In this document: piece by piece, positions 1 through 6,772 of the stretch
How the letters are laid out: every line of letters starts with the position of its first letter
How positions within the stretch are numbered: position 1 is the stretch's first letter
Source of the DNA: CPC320 sp002684375
GTDB taxonomy: Bacteria; Pseudomonadota; Alphaproteobacteria; Rhodobacterales; Rhodobacteraceae
Assembly (NCBI GenBank): GCA_965662545.1
Contig: CBFIHZ010000068.1
Span: 1-7,338 of the forward strand
DNA length: 7,338 bases
Reading direction: 5' to 3'
Program-made: the position numbers and the translations under genes
Notes under the pieces: model-generated
The model's input: only the letters and a program-made list of their open reading frames with translations
Databases searched by the model: none
Told to the model about the DNA's origin: nothing

Positions 1-77
1 AATCGGACGAATGGGCGCGCTTTATGTCCACCGTCACCGATTGGGATGCGGATACCTATATGGAATGTCTACCGTAA
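1..77 (+). CDS. C-terminus of a probable glutamine synthetase-like ligase (type III GS / GmaS-like), 5' partial
   Basis: Only the last 24 codons are visible, read from base 3 to the TAA at 75-77. They end in a Trp/Asp-rich tail containing VTDWDADTYMECLP. A short W-x-x-x-x-Y tail of this kind fits, from memory, the C-terminus of GlnT/GmaS-type glutamine synthetases, but 24 residues prove little. The stronger argument is position: type III glutamine synthetase or gamma-glutamylmethylamide synthetase genes usually sit beside the three-gene split glutamate synthase that follows here. If correct, the enzyme makes glutamine or a gamma-glutamyl amide from glutamate, ammonia or an amine, and ATP, in the cytoplasm, supplying the next enzyme. 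The gap to the next gene is 77 bases, long enough for a second promoter. Another ligase is not excluded. Confidence 0.5.
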   Translation, partial: SDEWARFMSTVTDWDADTYMECLP

Positions 78-87
78 AGCGACACAA
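75..87 (+). repeat. 13-base word TAAAGCGACACAA, copy 1
   Basis: This 13-mer begins at the stop codon of the upstream gene and recurs exactly at 7139-7151, upstream of the formaldehyde dehydrogenase gene. Both copies lie at or in intergenic DNA on the same strand, and both are followed by an AT-rich patch containing similar bases (CTATCAT and TTATGAT, with a one-base shift). It may be a shared regulator site. One chance pair of this length is not improbable in 7.3 kb. Confidence 0.25.
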
Positions 88-140
88 CTATCATTGGCGA
101 CTTAATAGGTCGGCTATCAAAAATTGATTGTAAAATACGA

Positions 141-146
141 AAGGAG
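141..146 (+). promoter_or_regulatory. Shine-Dalgarno site that fixes the amidotransferase start
   Basis: AAGGAG ends 8 bases before the ATG at 155. A competing ATG at 150 is in another frame and only 3 bases from the site. The choice matters because the catalytic cysteine must be residue 2, and only the 155 start gives Met-Cys-Gly. Confidence 0.75.
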
Positions 147-154
147 CATATGCC

Positions 155-1090
155 ATGTGCGGTATCGCCGGCCTCATCCATCGGGGCAAGAAATCAGACG
201 TTGGGGCCGAAATGACCTCGATGTTGCAGGCCTTGAAACATCGGGGACCAGACTCGACCGGATACGCTGTTTATGGTGCCGCGGGTGAGGGTGATTATAT
301 CATGCGCTTCATCCTCGCCGAACAGGACGCGATGACCAAAAGCTTTGATATGAAAGACAAAGTGGCCGAGCGCCTTGTAGAGGTTGAAAAACGCCTTGCT
401 CTGCACGGCGCGGTGATCAAACAGCGCGAGCATTCCACCGATTATGCGCTGCGCTATGTGATCCAGCACGACGGCGATACAGAGACGCTGGCGCGGCATA
501 TCGAAGATGTTGACGGGGTTGAAATCCTGAGCTTGGGCAATTCGCTTGAACTGATCAAAGATCTTGGTGATGCCGGCGTGGTCGCCAAGCAATACGGGTT
601 GCTGGACTTTAGTGGCACGCACGGCATTGGGCACACAAGGATGGCGACAGAATCCGATGTGGATATTCGCTCGGCGCATCCGTATTGGGCGTTTCCGTAT
701 AATGATGTCAGTGTCGTGCACAACGGCCAGATCACCAATTACTGGTTGATGCGGCGTGAAATGGAGCACAAGGGCCACCGCTTCATGTCGAGCTGCGACA
801 GTGAATTACTGGCGGTCTATACGGCGCATAATATGTCAATTGGGCTAACGCTTGAGGAAAGCCTGCGGGCATCGATTACCGATATTGATGGTGTTTTCAC
901 CTATCTGGTGGCCACAAAAGACCAGCTTGGTATGGCCAAAGACACGATGGCTGCAAAGCCGCTGGTTCTATACGAAAGCGATACGCTCATCGCAATGGCA
1001 TCGGAAGAAGTGGCGATCAGAGCCATTCTTCCACAGGAAATTGACACAACTGATCCCTATGATGAGGAGGTTCGGGTATGGCAGGCGTAA
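155..1090 (+). CDS. Class II glutamine amidotransferase subunit of a split glutamate synthase (MgsA/GlxB-like)
   Basis: This is the Ntn-type glutaminase domain that releases ammonia from glutamine (or amine from a gamma-glutamyl amide) and passes it to a partner synthase. The 311-residue protein starts MCGIAG, so Cys2 becomes the N-terminal nucleophile after Met removal. Other class II motifs are present: HRGPDSTG from residue 29, GIGHTRMAT at 157-165, HNGQITN from 189 (oxyanion-hole Asn-Gly) and CDSE at 214-217. A charged insert at about 45-155 separates the first two motifs, as in stand-alone GlxB/MgsA proteins. No signal peptide is visible, so it is cytosolic. It is followed by the other two domains of glutamate synthase as separate genes and overlaps the next by 13 bases. 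The family call is secure. The substrate (glutamine versus gamma-glutamylmethylamide) is not resolved. The segment DIRSAHPYW after the GHTR motif differs from the MgsA sequences I remember, which could mean a different subfamily. Confidence 0.9.
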   Translation: MCGIAGLIHRGKKSDVGAEMTSMLQALKHRGPDSTGYAVYGAAGEGDYIMRFILAEQDAMTKSFDMKDKVAERLVEVEKRLALHGAVIKQREHSTDYALRYVIQHDGDTETLARHIEDVDGVEILSLGNSLELIKDLGDAGVVAKQYGLLDFSGTHGIGHTRMATESDVDIRSAHPYWAFPYNDVSVVHNGQITNYWLMRREMEHKGHRFMSSCDSELLAVYTAHNMSIGLTLEESLRASITDIDGVFTYLVATKDQLGMAKDTMAAKPLVLYESDTLIAMASEEVAIRAILPQEIDTTDPYDEEVRVWQA

Positions 1091-1947
1091 GCGACGCGGC
1101 ACTTAAGGAAATGACGCAGGAAGAGCGCGTGACAGCGCTTGGCATGCGCACTGATCAACTGACCGGTCGGGCGATGGCAATCTCATTTGATCCTGACGAA
1201 AAGGAACGGTTTGAATATCCATGGGCGCCAGAGGTTGATTTCAACAAACGGACTGAATTGGACGTCGACGAGATGACTTCGACCGAGGCCAACAACCAAA
1301 TTCGTGCCTTGATGGCCGAGGGCTATGGCACGATTGTGATCAAGAACCCGCGCGGCAAACACTCGCTTGGTGTGGGTATTCTGAGCCGCCTGCGGCTGAT
1401 TTTTGAAGGCTCTCTTGGCTATTTTGGCGTTGGTTTGCTGGATGGGCCCAACGTGACGATCAATGGCCGCGTAGGCTGGTCGTGCGGCGAAAATATGATG
1501 GCTGGAACGATCGTGGTTGAGAAAAACGCTGGATCAACCTTTGGCGCTGCACTGCGGGGAGGTGATCTCGTAGCACGCGGTTCGGTTGGGTCGCGGACTG
1601 GCATCGACCAAAAGGGCGGCACCATTATTGTAGGTGGTGACACCGGCGCTTTGTCGGGGTTCATGATGCAGAGGGGTCGTATGGTGGTATGTGGTGATGC
1701 CGGCAAGGACCTCGGCGATTCCATGTATGATGGCACAATCTATGTTGGCGGTGAAATCAAGTCATGTGGTGTGGATGCCGTCCCGGGGGAAATGACAGAT
1801 TTGGACAAGGCCTGGCTGACACGAAAGCTGACCCAGTATGGGCTTTTGCCCGATAAGGGGGTCGACCATTTCAAAAAGATCGTCGCTGGACGGATGCTTT
1901 GGAATTACGACAATCTTGAACCCTCTGAGAAGAAACTCATTCTTTAA
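1078..1947 (+). CDS. GXGXG beta-helix subunit of a split glutamate synthase (MgsB/GlxC-like, extended)
   Basis: This is the equivalent of the C-terminal beta-helix domain of glutamate synthase large subunits, which is structural and couples glutaminase and synthase sites. Residues about 86-235 show the repeating Gly pattern of this domain, including GRVGWSCGENMMAGT, GGTIIVGGDTGALSGF and RMVVCGDAGKDLGDS. The start overlaps the amidotransferase gene by 13 bases and has AGGAGG at 1065-1070 with a 7-base spacer, so translation is probably coupled. At 289 residues it is longer than the roughly 230 residues I recall for GlxC/MgsB. An N-terminal extension of about 65 acidic residues precedes the domain, and a tail of about 50 residues ends in a WNYDNLEPSEKK stretch. 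The domain is certain. Membership in N-methylglutamate synthase is not, and the extra ends point to a distinct branch. Confidence 0.87.
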   Translation: MAGVSDAALKEMTQEERVTALGMRTDQLTGRAMAISFDPDEKERFEYPWAPEVDFNKRTELDVDEMTSTEANNQIRALMAEGYGTIVIKNPRGKHSLGVGILSRLRLIFEGSLGYFGVGLLDGPNVTINGRVGWSCGENMMAGTIVVEKNAGSTFGAALRGGDLVARGSVGSRTGIDQKGGTIIVGGDTGALSGFMMQRGRMVVCGDAGKDLGDSMYDGTIYVGGEIKSCGVDAVPGEMTDLDKAWLTRKLTQYGLLPDKGVDHFKKIVAGRMLWNYDNLEPSEKKLIL

Positions 1948-1967
1948 AGCACCGAAAGGAAAGACCA

Positions 1968-3332
1968 ATGGCTGACGGTGATATCCGTATTAAGAAACCC
2001 CTGAACCGCGATGTAAATCAGATCGGGAGCAGTTTTGTTTTCCCACCGCGGGTGATGGATGATATTCACATCAAGGCCGAGCTGGGCCGGTATCGCATGC
2101 GGGGGTTTTCACTTTTCAAGAAGATCCCGCATTGGGATGATCTGACCTTTTTGCCGGGAACGCTGACGCGCTTTGTGATCGAGGGCTATCGCGAAAAATG
2201 TGAAACCAAGACGATTATCGGTCCAAGAGCGAAAAACCCGCTAGAGCTGGATATTCCGGTCTATATCACCGGAATGAGTTTTGGCGCGCTGTCTTATGAG
2301 GCAAAAACTGCGCTGGCGCGCGGCGCGACCATGGCGGGTACAGCGACCTGTTCCGGCGAAGGTGGGATGATCCCGGACGAGCGGCGCTATAGCTCGAAGT
2401 GGTTTTATCAGTGTATCCAGTCACGCTATGGCTTTAACCCCAACCATCTGGTTTTGGCGGATGGGGTTGAGTTCTTTATTGGACAGGGGTGCAAAGTCGG
2501 CCTTGGCGGGCATTTAATGGGCCAAAAGGTTACTGATCAGGTTGCCGAAATGCGCTCCCTGCCAGCGGGGATCGATCAACGCTCTCCTGCGCGTCACCCT
2601 GATTGGCTGGGTCCGGATGATCTGGCGCTGAAAATTCAGGAAATCCGCGAAGCCACCAATGGGCAGATACCGATCCAGCTTAAGTTGGGTGCGGCTCGGG
2701 TCTATGATGATGTGCGTATGGCGGTCAAATGTGATCCGGATGCGATCTATATTGACGGTATGGAAGGCGGCACCGGCGCCGGGCCGCATCTGGCCACCGA
2801 AGATACCGGAGTTCCGGGTATCGCGGCCATTCGTCAGGCCCGCAAAGCGATTGATGATCTTGGCAAGCGTGGTGATATCACTTTGGTCTATGCCGGTGGT
2901 ATTCGCAACGGCGCCGATGTGGCCAAGGCGATTGCTCTGGGCGCGGATGCCATTGCTCTTGGACATTCAGCGCTGATTGCGATGAACTGTAACAAGGACA
3001 TCGAGCAGTCGAACTATCCTGAAGAAATTGGGGCAGAACCCGGGTATTGCTATCACTGCCATACGGGCCGTTGCCCGGTGGGAATTGCGACACAGGATCC
3101 CGAGTTGCGCAAGCGTCTTGATCCGGATGCGGCGGCAGAGCGGGTGTATAACTTCCTGCATACGCTGACCATCGAGGCCCAGCTGTTTGCGCGCGCCTGT
3201 GGCAAAACCAATCTGCATAGTCTTGAACCCGAGGATTTGGGCGCTTTGACGCTGGAGGCCTCAGCGATGGCAGGGGTGCCACTGGCTGGCACCAATCACA
3301 CTGTCGGCATTCAGGACTTTCACAACCTTTAA
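1968..3332 (+). CDS. FMN-binding glutamate synthase catalytic subunit (MgsC/GlxD/GltB domain 2-like)
   Basis: This is the synthase barrel that reductively adds ammonia (or methylamine, if NMGS) to an acceptor such as 2-oxoglutarate or glutamate, using FMN and an iron-sulfur cluster. The 454-residue sequence carries GMSFGALS at 102-109, CSGEGG at 128-133, a KLGAARV strand followed by DGMEGGTGAGP at 263-273 (FMN/substrate loop), GGIRNGADV from 310, and a CX2CX4C cluster at Cys361, Cys364 and Cys369 inside CYHCHTGRCPVGIATQ, the [3Fe-4S] ligand pattern of this family. AAAGGA at 1955-1960 lies 7 bases before the ATG. The gene follows its beta-helix partner by 20 bases and the next gene starts 12 bases after its stop. 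No GltD-like reductase is in view, so the electron donor is unknown. The family call is strong; the exact reaction is open. Confidence 0.92.
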   Translation: MADGDIRIKKPLNRDVNQIGSSFVFPPRVMDDIHIKAELGRYRMRGFSLFKKIPHWDDLTFLPGTLTRFVIEGYREKCETKTIIGPRAKNPLELDIPVYITGMSFGALSYEAKTALARGATMAGTATCSGEGGMIPDERRYSSKWFYQCIQSRYGFNPNHLVLADGVEFFIGQGCKVGLGGHLMGQKVTDQVAEMRSLPAGIDQRSPARHPDWLGPDDLALKIQEIREATNGQIPIQLKLGAARVYDDVRMAVKCDPDAIYIDGMEGGTGAGPHLATEDTGVPGIAAIRQARKAIDDLGKRGDITLVYAGGIRNGADVAKAIALGADAIALGHSALIAMNCNKDIEQSNYPEEIGAEPGYCYHCHTGRCPVGIATQDPELRKRLDPDAAAERVYNFLHTLTIEAQLFARACGKTNLHSLEPEDLGALTLEASAMAGVPLAGTNHTVGIQDFHNL

Positions 3333-3344
3333 GGAGACTGCACA

Positions 3345-3758
3345 ATGGCTGGAACACAATACAGAGGTTCGGAAATAACCAATGTCGACCAGTTTGTCGC
3401 GGATGCGGCAGGGTTGGATTCGGAGCGCGAAAAAGAAATTGGTCAGCATATCGGCTATCGCTATGATGTGAATCTGGTGCCTGATTACACCAGAATCACA
3501 CCCTATCTTTCTAAATACATGGAGGTGATGGGCTGGGATGACCTGAACTGGCTCGAGGATGTTCATATGGGATACGAAGATGGCAATCCTGCCGTTTTTG
3601 ATCGCAACAACAATGGATGGGTCAGTATTCCCGGCTCGATTGAGCTGCCGGACAATCAACAGGATCGCGATATGATTGCGCGTGAATTGCTGTTGAAGTT
3701 TCAGATGTCAGACCGGCATCCACTGGCCACCCTGCGGAAGGCTTATATGAAGTTCTGA
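3345..3758 (+). CDS. Unrecognised conserved-looking 137-aa protein in the glutamate synthase-like operon
   Basis: I do not recognise this family. The gene is well supported: AAGGAG at 3331-3336 overlaps the upstream stop codon and sits 8 bases before the ATG, and the stop shares a base with the ATG of the next gene (TGATG at 3756-3760). The product is soluble-looking, rich in Asp, Glu, Tyr and Asn, and has no cysteine, signal peptide or membrane segment. Notable stretches are IGYRYDVNLVPDYTRI, GWDDLNWLEDVHMGYED and a basic tail HPLATLRKAYMKF. The absence of Cys argues against a metal or redox cluster. A small accessory subunit, adaptor or assembly factor for the neighbouring synthase would fit the position, but that is inference only. 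Confidence 0.85.
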   Translation: MAGTQYRGSEITNVDQFVADAAGLDSEREKEIGQHIGYRYDVNLVPDYTRITPYLSKYMEVMGWDDLNWLEDVHMGYEDGNPAVFDRNNNGWVSIPGSIELPDNQQDRDMIARELLLKFQMSDRHPLATLRKAYMKF

Positions 3759-4606
3759 TGCGCAGCCCTGTGCATATCGCCTGCTTGCAAACGCAGCCCA
3801 AGCCAAATTTCGAGGCCGCACTGGCCGAGGCTCTGGACTTGGCCACGGTTGCGGTTGGGCAGGGTGCACAGGTGTTGTTCTTGCCGGAGTATTGCGGCGG
3901 CCTGAGAACAAAGGGCGGTATGTTCGCACCGCCTGCCCTGCCAGAAGCTTCGCATCCTGTTTTAACGGGTTTACGCGGCTTTGCCCAAGCGCATGATGTC
4001 TGGATCTCGGTGGGATCGGTTGCGGTGCCCGGCAGCGCCGGAAAGGTGATCAACCGCAGCTTGCTGTTGGATCGCACCGGCACTGTGGTAAGCCGCTATG
4101 ACAAGCTGCATTTGTTCGACATTCAGCTGTCCGATCAAGAGGTGTACCGTGAGAGTGCCCGCGTCACACCGGGGCAACACTGCGTGGTGTCAAACATCGG
4201 TTGGACTGTGATTGGTCATTCAATTTGCTATGATCTGCGCTTTCCCAATTTGTACCGCGATATGGCGCAAGCCGGAGCTGAGGTTTTGATCGTTCCTTCT
4301 GCGTTTACCAAAAAAACTGGTCAGGCGCATTGGCATGTGCTGAACCGTGCAAGGGCGATTGAGAACGGAGCCTTCGTGGTCTCGGCGTGTGCGGTTGGCA
4401 CTGTTGAAGGTGGTGGCGAGGCTTACGGGCATTCGCTGATTGTTAACCCATGGGGCGAGGTTGTTGCTGATGCAGGCGCGCAGCGCGGTGTGGTCTATGC
4501 GACCCTTGATCTTCAAGAAGTGGTGATCGCTCGTGGCAAAATCCCCAGTTTGCAACACGACAGGCCTTATGAGAAAACACCAACCCCTACGGAGGATGTG
4601 ACATGA
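3758..4606 (+). CDS. Nitrilase-superfamily carbon-nitrogen hydrolase (Nit1/Nit2-like amidase)
   Basis: This is a thiol amidase that hydrolyses a C-N bond of a small amide, most likely releasing ammonia, in the cytosol. The triad is intact: Glu44 in LPEYCGG, Lys116 in YDKLHLFDI and Cys157 in GHSICYDLRFP. The segment around residues 185-208 (PSAFTKKTGQAHWHVLNRAR) closely recalls Nit1, the deaminated glutathione amidase, and related omega-amidases. The 282-residue length is normal for a single-domain member. Its ATG shares a base with the previous stop, and its TGA overlaps the next ATG (ATGA at 4603-4606), so it is translated as part of the operon. In this setting the substrate could be a gamma-glutamyl amide, an omega-amide of a glutamine-derived keto acid, or deaminated glutathione. 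The sequence does not choose. Confidence 0.9.
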   Translation: MRSPVHIACLQTQPKPNFEAALAEALDLATVAVGQGAQVLFLPEYCGGLRTKGGMFAPPALPEASHPVLTGLRGFAQAHDVWISVGSVAVPGSAGKVINRSLLLDRTGTVVSRYDKLHLFDIQLSDQEVYRESARVTPGQHCVVSNIGWTVIGHSICYDLRFPNLYRDMAQAGAEVLIVPSAFTKKTGQAHWHVLNRARAIENGAFVVSACAVGTVEGGGEAYGHSLIVNPWGEVVADAGAQRGVVYATLDLQEVVIARGKIPSLQHDRPYEKTPTPTEDVT

Positions 4607-5190
4607 CCCCCGCAGCTCAGACATTCGAACCACAAGCCGATCCCATGGCCCTGCGCAACGCTTTTCTAAAATGGCAGTGTTTGACTCGCCAGATTTCAGT
4701 GCGCCAAAATCAAGGGCGCCCGGATGAGGCGGTGACACCGGCGGTGATCCTCAAAGGTCAGACGGAGCCTTACGACCACATTATTACGGTGCTGTCCAAA
4801 ACGCCGCAGCAAAGCTTGCTGCCCGAATTGCAACATCTGGTCAGGCGTACGTTGGATCCGGCGCAACGGCGTCAGAAAGCCTTGGAGTTACTGTCCGAAA
4901 CTTATTACCAAAAGCCCATGTCATTTTCCGATATTTTAACGGCGACCTTCCCGCCGCAATCGCCCCGTGCGGCGGCGATCAGAAAAGCAGGTCATTGTCG
5001 CTTGGTCTTCTCAGGCTACGGGCAATCTTATCAGATCGAGTGCAAAATCTGGGCATTAACTAAGAAAAATACGCTGTATCAGGCCACATTCTGGCATAAT
5101 CTTTTGTTCAATCCTGCACTTCACCCCGACACGATGATTCTGGGCTTTGAGCCGGACTGGACGAAGTCAAAGTCTGAACCATTGGTCTGA
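4603..5190 (+). CDS. Unrecognised 195-aa protein, last gene of the operon
   Basis: I do not recognise this family. The gene has GGAGG at 4591-4595, a 7-base spacer, and a four-base ATGA overlap with the amidase gene, so it is almost certainly translated. The N-terminal half (about 15-110) looks helical, with ALRNAFLKWQCLTRQ, and LLPELQHLVRRTLDPAQRR followed by QKALELLSETYYQK. After a PPQSPRAAAIRKAG linker at about 123-136, the C-terminal part looks beta-rich, with RLVFSGYGQSYQIECKIWAL and TLYQATFWHNLLFNP. It has three cysteines (in QCLT, GHCRL and IECK), with no CxxC motif. There is no signal peptide or membrane segment. Tight coupling suggests a role with the amidase or the synthase. A helical N-terminal plus beta C-terminal layout could be regulatory or binding, but no function can be assigned. 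Confidence 0.83.
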   Translation: MTPAAQTFEPQADPMALRNAFLKWQCLTRQISVRQNQGRPDEAVTPAVILKGQTEPYDHIITVLSKTPQQSLLPELQHLVRRTLDPAQRRQKALELLSETYYQKPMSFSDILTATFPPQSPRAAAIRKAGHCRLVFSGYGQSYQIECKIWALTKKNTLYQATFWHNLLFNPALHPDTMILGFEPDWTKSKSEPLV

Positions 5191-5202
5191 GGCATCTGGC
5201 GG

Positions 5203-5234
5203 GTCCAAGTTCGCATGCTTTTTGATGCTTGGAT
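5203..5234 (+). terminator. Possible weak hairpin after the operon
   Basis: TCCAAG (5204-5209) pairs with CTTGGA (5228-5233), and CAT (5214-5216) pairs with ATG (5225-5227), leaving an 8-base loop GCTTTTTG and a 4-base bulge. It starts 13 bases after the operon's last stop codon. No T-tract follows, so it is not a standard intrinsic terminator and could be chance. Confidence 0.25.
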
Positions 5235-5335
5235 GGCGGTGAAAAGTCGCGTGTCTTTTCCATTCTGATCAGGCATAGGCAATGCAGCAGCAACGATGCA
5301 TAGGCTTGGGACGATTGACACAGATACAGCAGGGC

Positions 5336-5339
5336 GGAG
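5336..5339 (+). promoter_or_regulatory. Shine-Dalgarno site deciding the rluA start
   Basis: GGAG lies 7 bases before the ATG at 5347. No comparable site precedes the upstream in-frame ATG at 5296, supporting the shorter protein. Confidence 0.6.
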
Positions 5340-5346
5340 ACTATTG

Positions 5347-6012
5347 ATGCCCGTCTCCAGTGAGTATGCTCCTCCTCAGGATCCGCTTGAGATCCTGCAC
5401 GAGGATCACCAGATCATTGTGGTGGATAAGCCCGCGGGCTTATTGTCTGTTCCCGGTCGGGGTGCTGATCTGGCTGATTGTCTTTTAACCCGCGTGCAAG
5501 CGGTGTTTGCGACCGCGTTGCTGGTGCACCGTCTCGACCGCGATACCTCTGGGGTCATGGTGTTTGCCCAGACGCCGCATGCCCAGCGTGTGTTGTCGAT
5601 GCAATTTGAAAAACGTCAGACCAAAAAGACCTATGTGGCCCGGCTTTTTGGCCGATTGGAACCCAAACTGGGCACGGTTGCGTTGCCCTTGATCGTCGAT
5701 TGGCCAAACCGGCCGCTGCAGAAGGTTTGCCACGAGACTGGCAAGCCGGCGATGACCGATTGGCGGGTGGTGAAATATACAGAATGCAACGGACAGGTCG
5801 AGACGCGTGTGCGGCTCAACCCCAAAACGGGTCGCAGTCATCAATTACGGGTGCATATGCTGGCTTTGGGGCATGTGATTTTGGGCGATCCGCTCTATGC
5901 CAGTGGTTCTGCGCGCGATTATTCACGCCTGATGCTGCATTCGGAAGAACTGCGCTTGCATCACCCAGATAGCGGCCAAGGCCTGAAATTTCGTTCAAAA
6001 GCCTGCTTTTAA
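5347..6012 (+). CDS. rluA: Dual-specificity RNA pseudouridine synthase RluA
   Basis: RluA isomerises uridine to pseudouridine in 23S rRNA (U746) and several tRNAs (U32) in E. coli. The 221-residue protein has the family core without an S4 domain: DKPAGLLSVPGR from 27, HRLDRDTSG at 61-69 with catalytic Asp64, DWPNRPLQKVCHETGKPA in the middle, and TGRSHQLRVHMLALGH near the C-terminus. These match the E. coli enzyme as I remember it, including Asp64 at the same number and a length near 219, which supports the ATG at 5347. The longest frame begins at 5296, but its 17 extra residues have no homologous counterpart and no good ribosome site. It lies 156 bases after the amidase operon and could be transcribed separately. 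It is probably a housekeeping gene unrelated to the nitrogen genes. Confidence 0.93.
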   Translation: MPVSSEYAPPQDPLEILHEDHQIIVVDKPAGLLSVPGRGADLADCLLTRVQAVFATALLVHRLDRDTSGVMVFAQTPHAQRVLSMQFEKRQTKKTYVARLFGRLEPKLGTVALPLIVDWPNRPLQKVCHETGKPAMTDWRVVKYTECNGQVETRVRLNPKTGRSHQLRVHMLALGHVILGDPLYASGSARDYSRLMLHSEELRLHHPDSGQGLKFRSKACF

Positions 6013-6451
6013 CTGCTGTGACTGCAATCAGTCAGTTCCGCAAAATTCCGCTCTTATCCCGAAAGCACTCAATGGCGCTCTTAGAAAGCTCAAACCACCT
6101 GAGCCCGTTGATTTTTTTGCCTGCCGACCTTACCAGTTTATTCTGTCTGCCCGTAGTGCGAATGCCGTCGTCCTTGGTGAGCCTGATTTTGATGTTGTTG
6201 ACCTCAAGTTGCCCGGACAGGCAAATATCGTCGATAATCAAAGCACATTCAGGGGTATCAAAAGCCCGCTGTGTAAAGAGACTTGGAGAGATCAGCAGCC
6301 CACCCCAACCCTTAAAGAATATTAGCGTGACCCGAAGTTGCGTTTTTGCGCAGTTGCCTTTTGCCCAGCGATATTGCTCTGCGCAGGCGAGAGTTAAAAT
6401 TTTTCTTAATTTGATCGACAAGGGGCAGGCTTGTCTCGCACCGGACTTAGA
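5987..6451. pseudogene. Possible gene remnant, strand unresolved
   Basis: A plus-strand frame is open from 5987 to the TAG at 6323-6325 but has no ATG, GTG or TTG until near its end. Its codons around 6155-6240 are strongly purine-first, as in real coding DNA, giving a plausible stretch RSANAVVLGEPDFDVVDLKL. The minus-strand frame open from 6451 to 6032 shares the same triplet boundaries, so the purine-first pattern cannot tell the strands apart. The minus frame has only a TTG start and no ribosome site. A truncated or decayed gene explains this better than an intact one, but chance is possible. The family is unknown. Confidence 0.2.
6011..6037 (+). terminator. Hairpin directly after the rluA stop
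   Basis: TGACTG (6019-6024), loop CAAT, and CAGTCA (6029-6034) form a perfect 6-bp stem. AAC (6011-6013) can add pairs with GTT (6035-6037) across a bulge. It starts within the rluA stop codon region. There is no T-run after it, so termination strength is uncertain. Confidence 0.35.
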
Positions 6452-6755
6452 TCAATATACGTTAAATCTGAATTTTCTTCCACAATCGCGCAATCAGGTA
6501 TTTTTGCGCCGCGTTGATTAATCTGTTGGCTAAATTGGGATCAGATCTAGCGCATGCTGAAACGGCAATGGATAAAATTGCGTTGCGTATCCAAGGGCCT
6601 GCATCAATTATGCGCATCTGCACTTATGAAGGGGCGTGGTTATTTATATCCCATTCAAAACGTTTCATTCATCGGAACATAGAGAATTATTTTCTTACTA
6701 TTCGCGGTCTGATTAAGCTATGGGTTGAAGGCTTGGGAAAGATGAGAAAACCGGG

Positions 6756-6772
6756 GCTGAATTGATTTCAGC
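6756..6772. repeat. Perfect 6-bp inverted repeat
   Basis: GCTGAA (6756-6761), spacer TTGAT, and TTCAGC (6767-6772) form a short hairpin. No T-tract follows on the plus strand. It could end a small transcript or be chance. Confidence 0.2.

Noticed and set aside
194..778. Long minus-strand frame within the amidotransferase gene
   Set aside because: It is antisense to a gene with intact catalytic motifs and has no ribosome site or recognisable product.
5252..5273. GAAAAG and CTTTTC inverted repeat as a terminator
   Set aside because: The stem is only six weak pairs with an 8-base loop and no T-tract follows.
6032..6421. Minus-strand protein with a DICLSG stretch resembling a PilZ motif
   Set aside because: The PilZ pattern is D-x-S-x-x-G and here the third position is Cys. 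The upstream paired arginine motif was not found, and the frame has only a TTG start.
6018..6521. 167-codon plus-strand frame starting at GTG
   Set aside because: It has no ribosome site, begins within the post-rluA hairpin, and its Ser/Leu-rich product looks like a shadow of the phased frame beside it.
6514..6765. 83-codon plus-strand frame
   Set aside because: It starts with TTG, has no ribosome site and no recognisable family. An internal ATG at 6568 also lacks a site.
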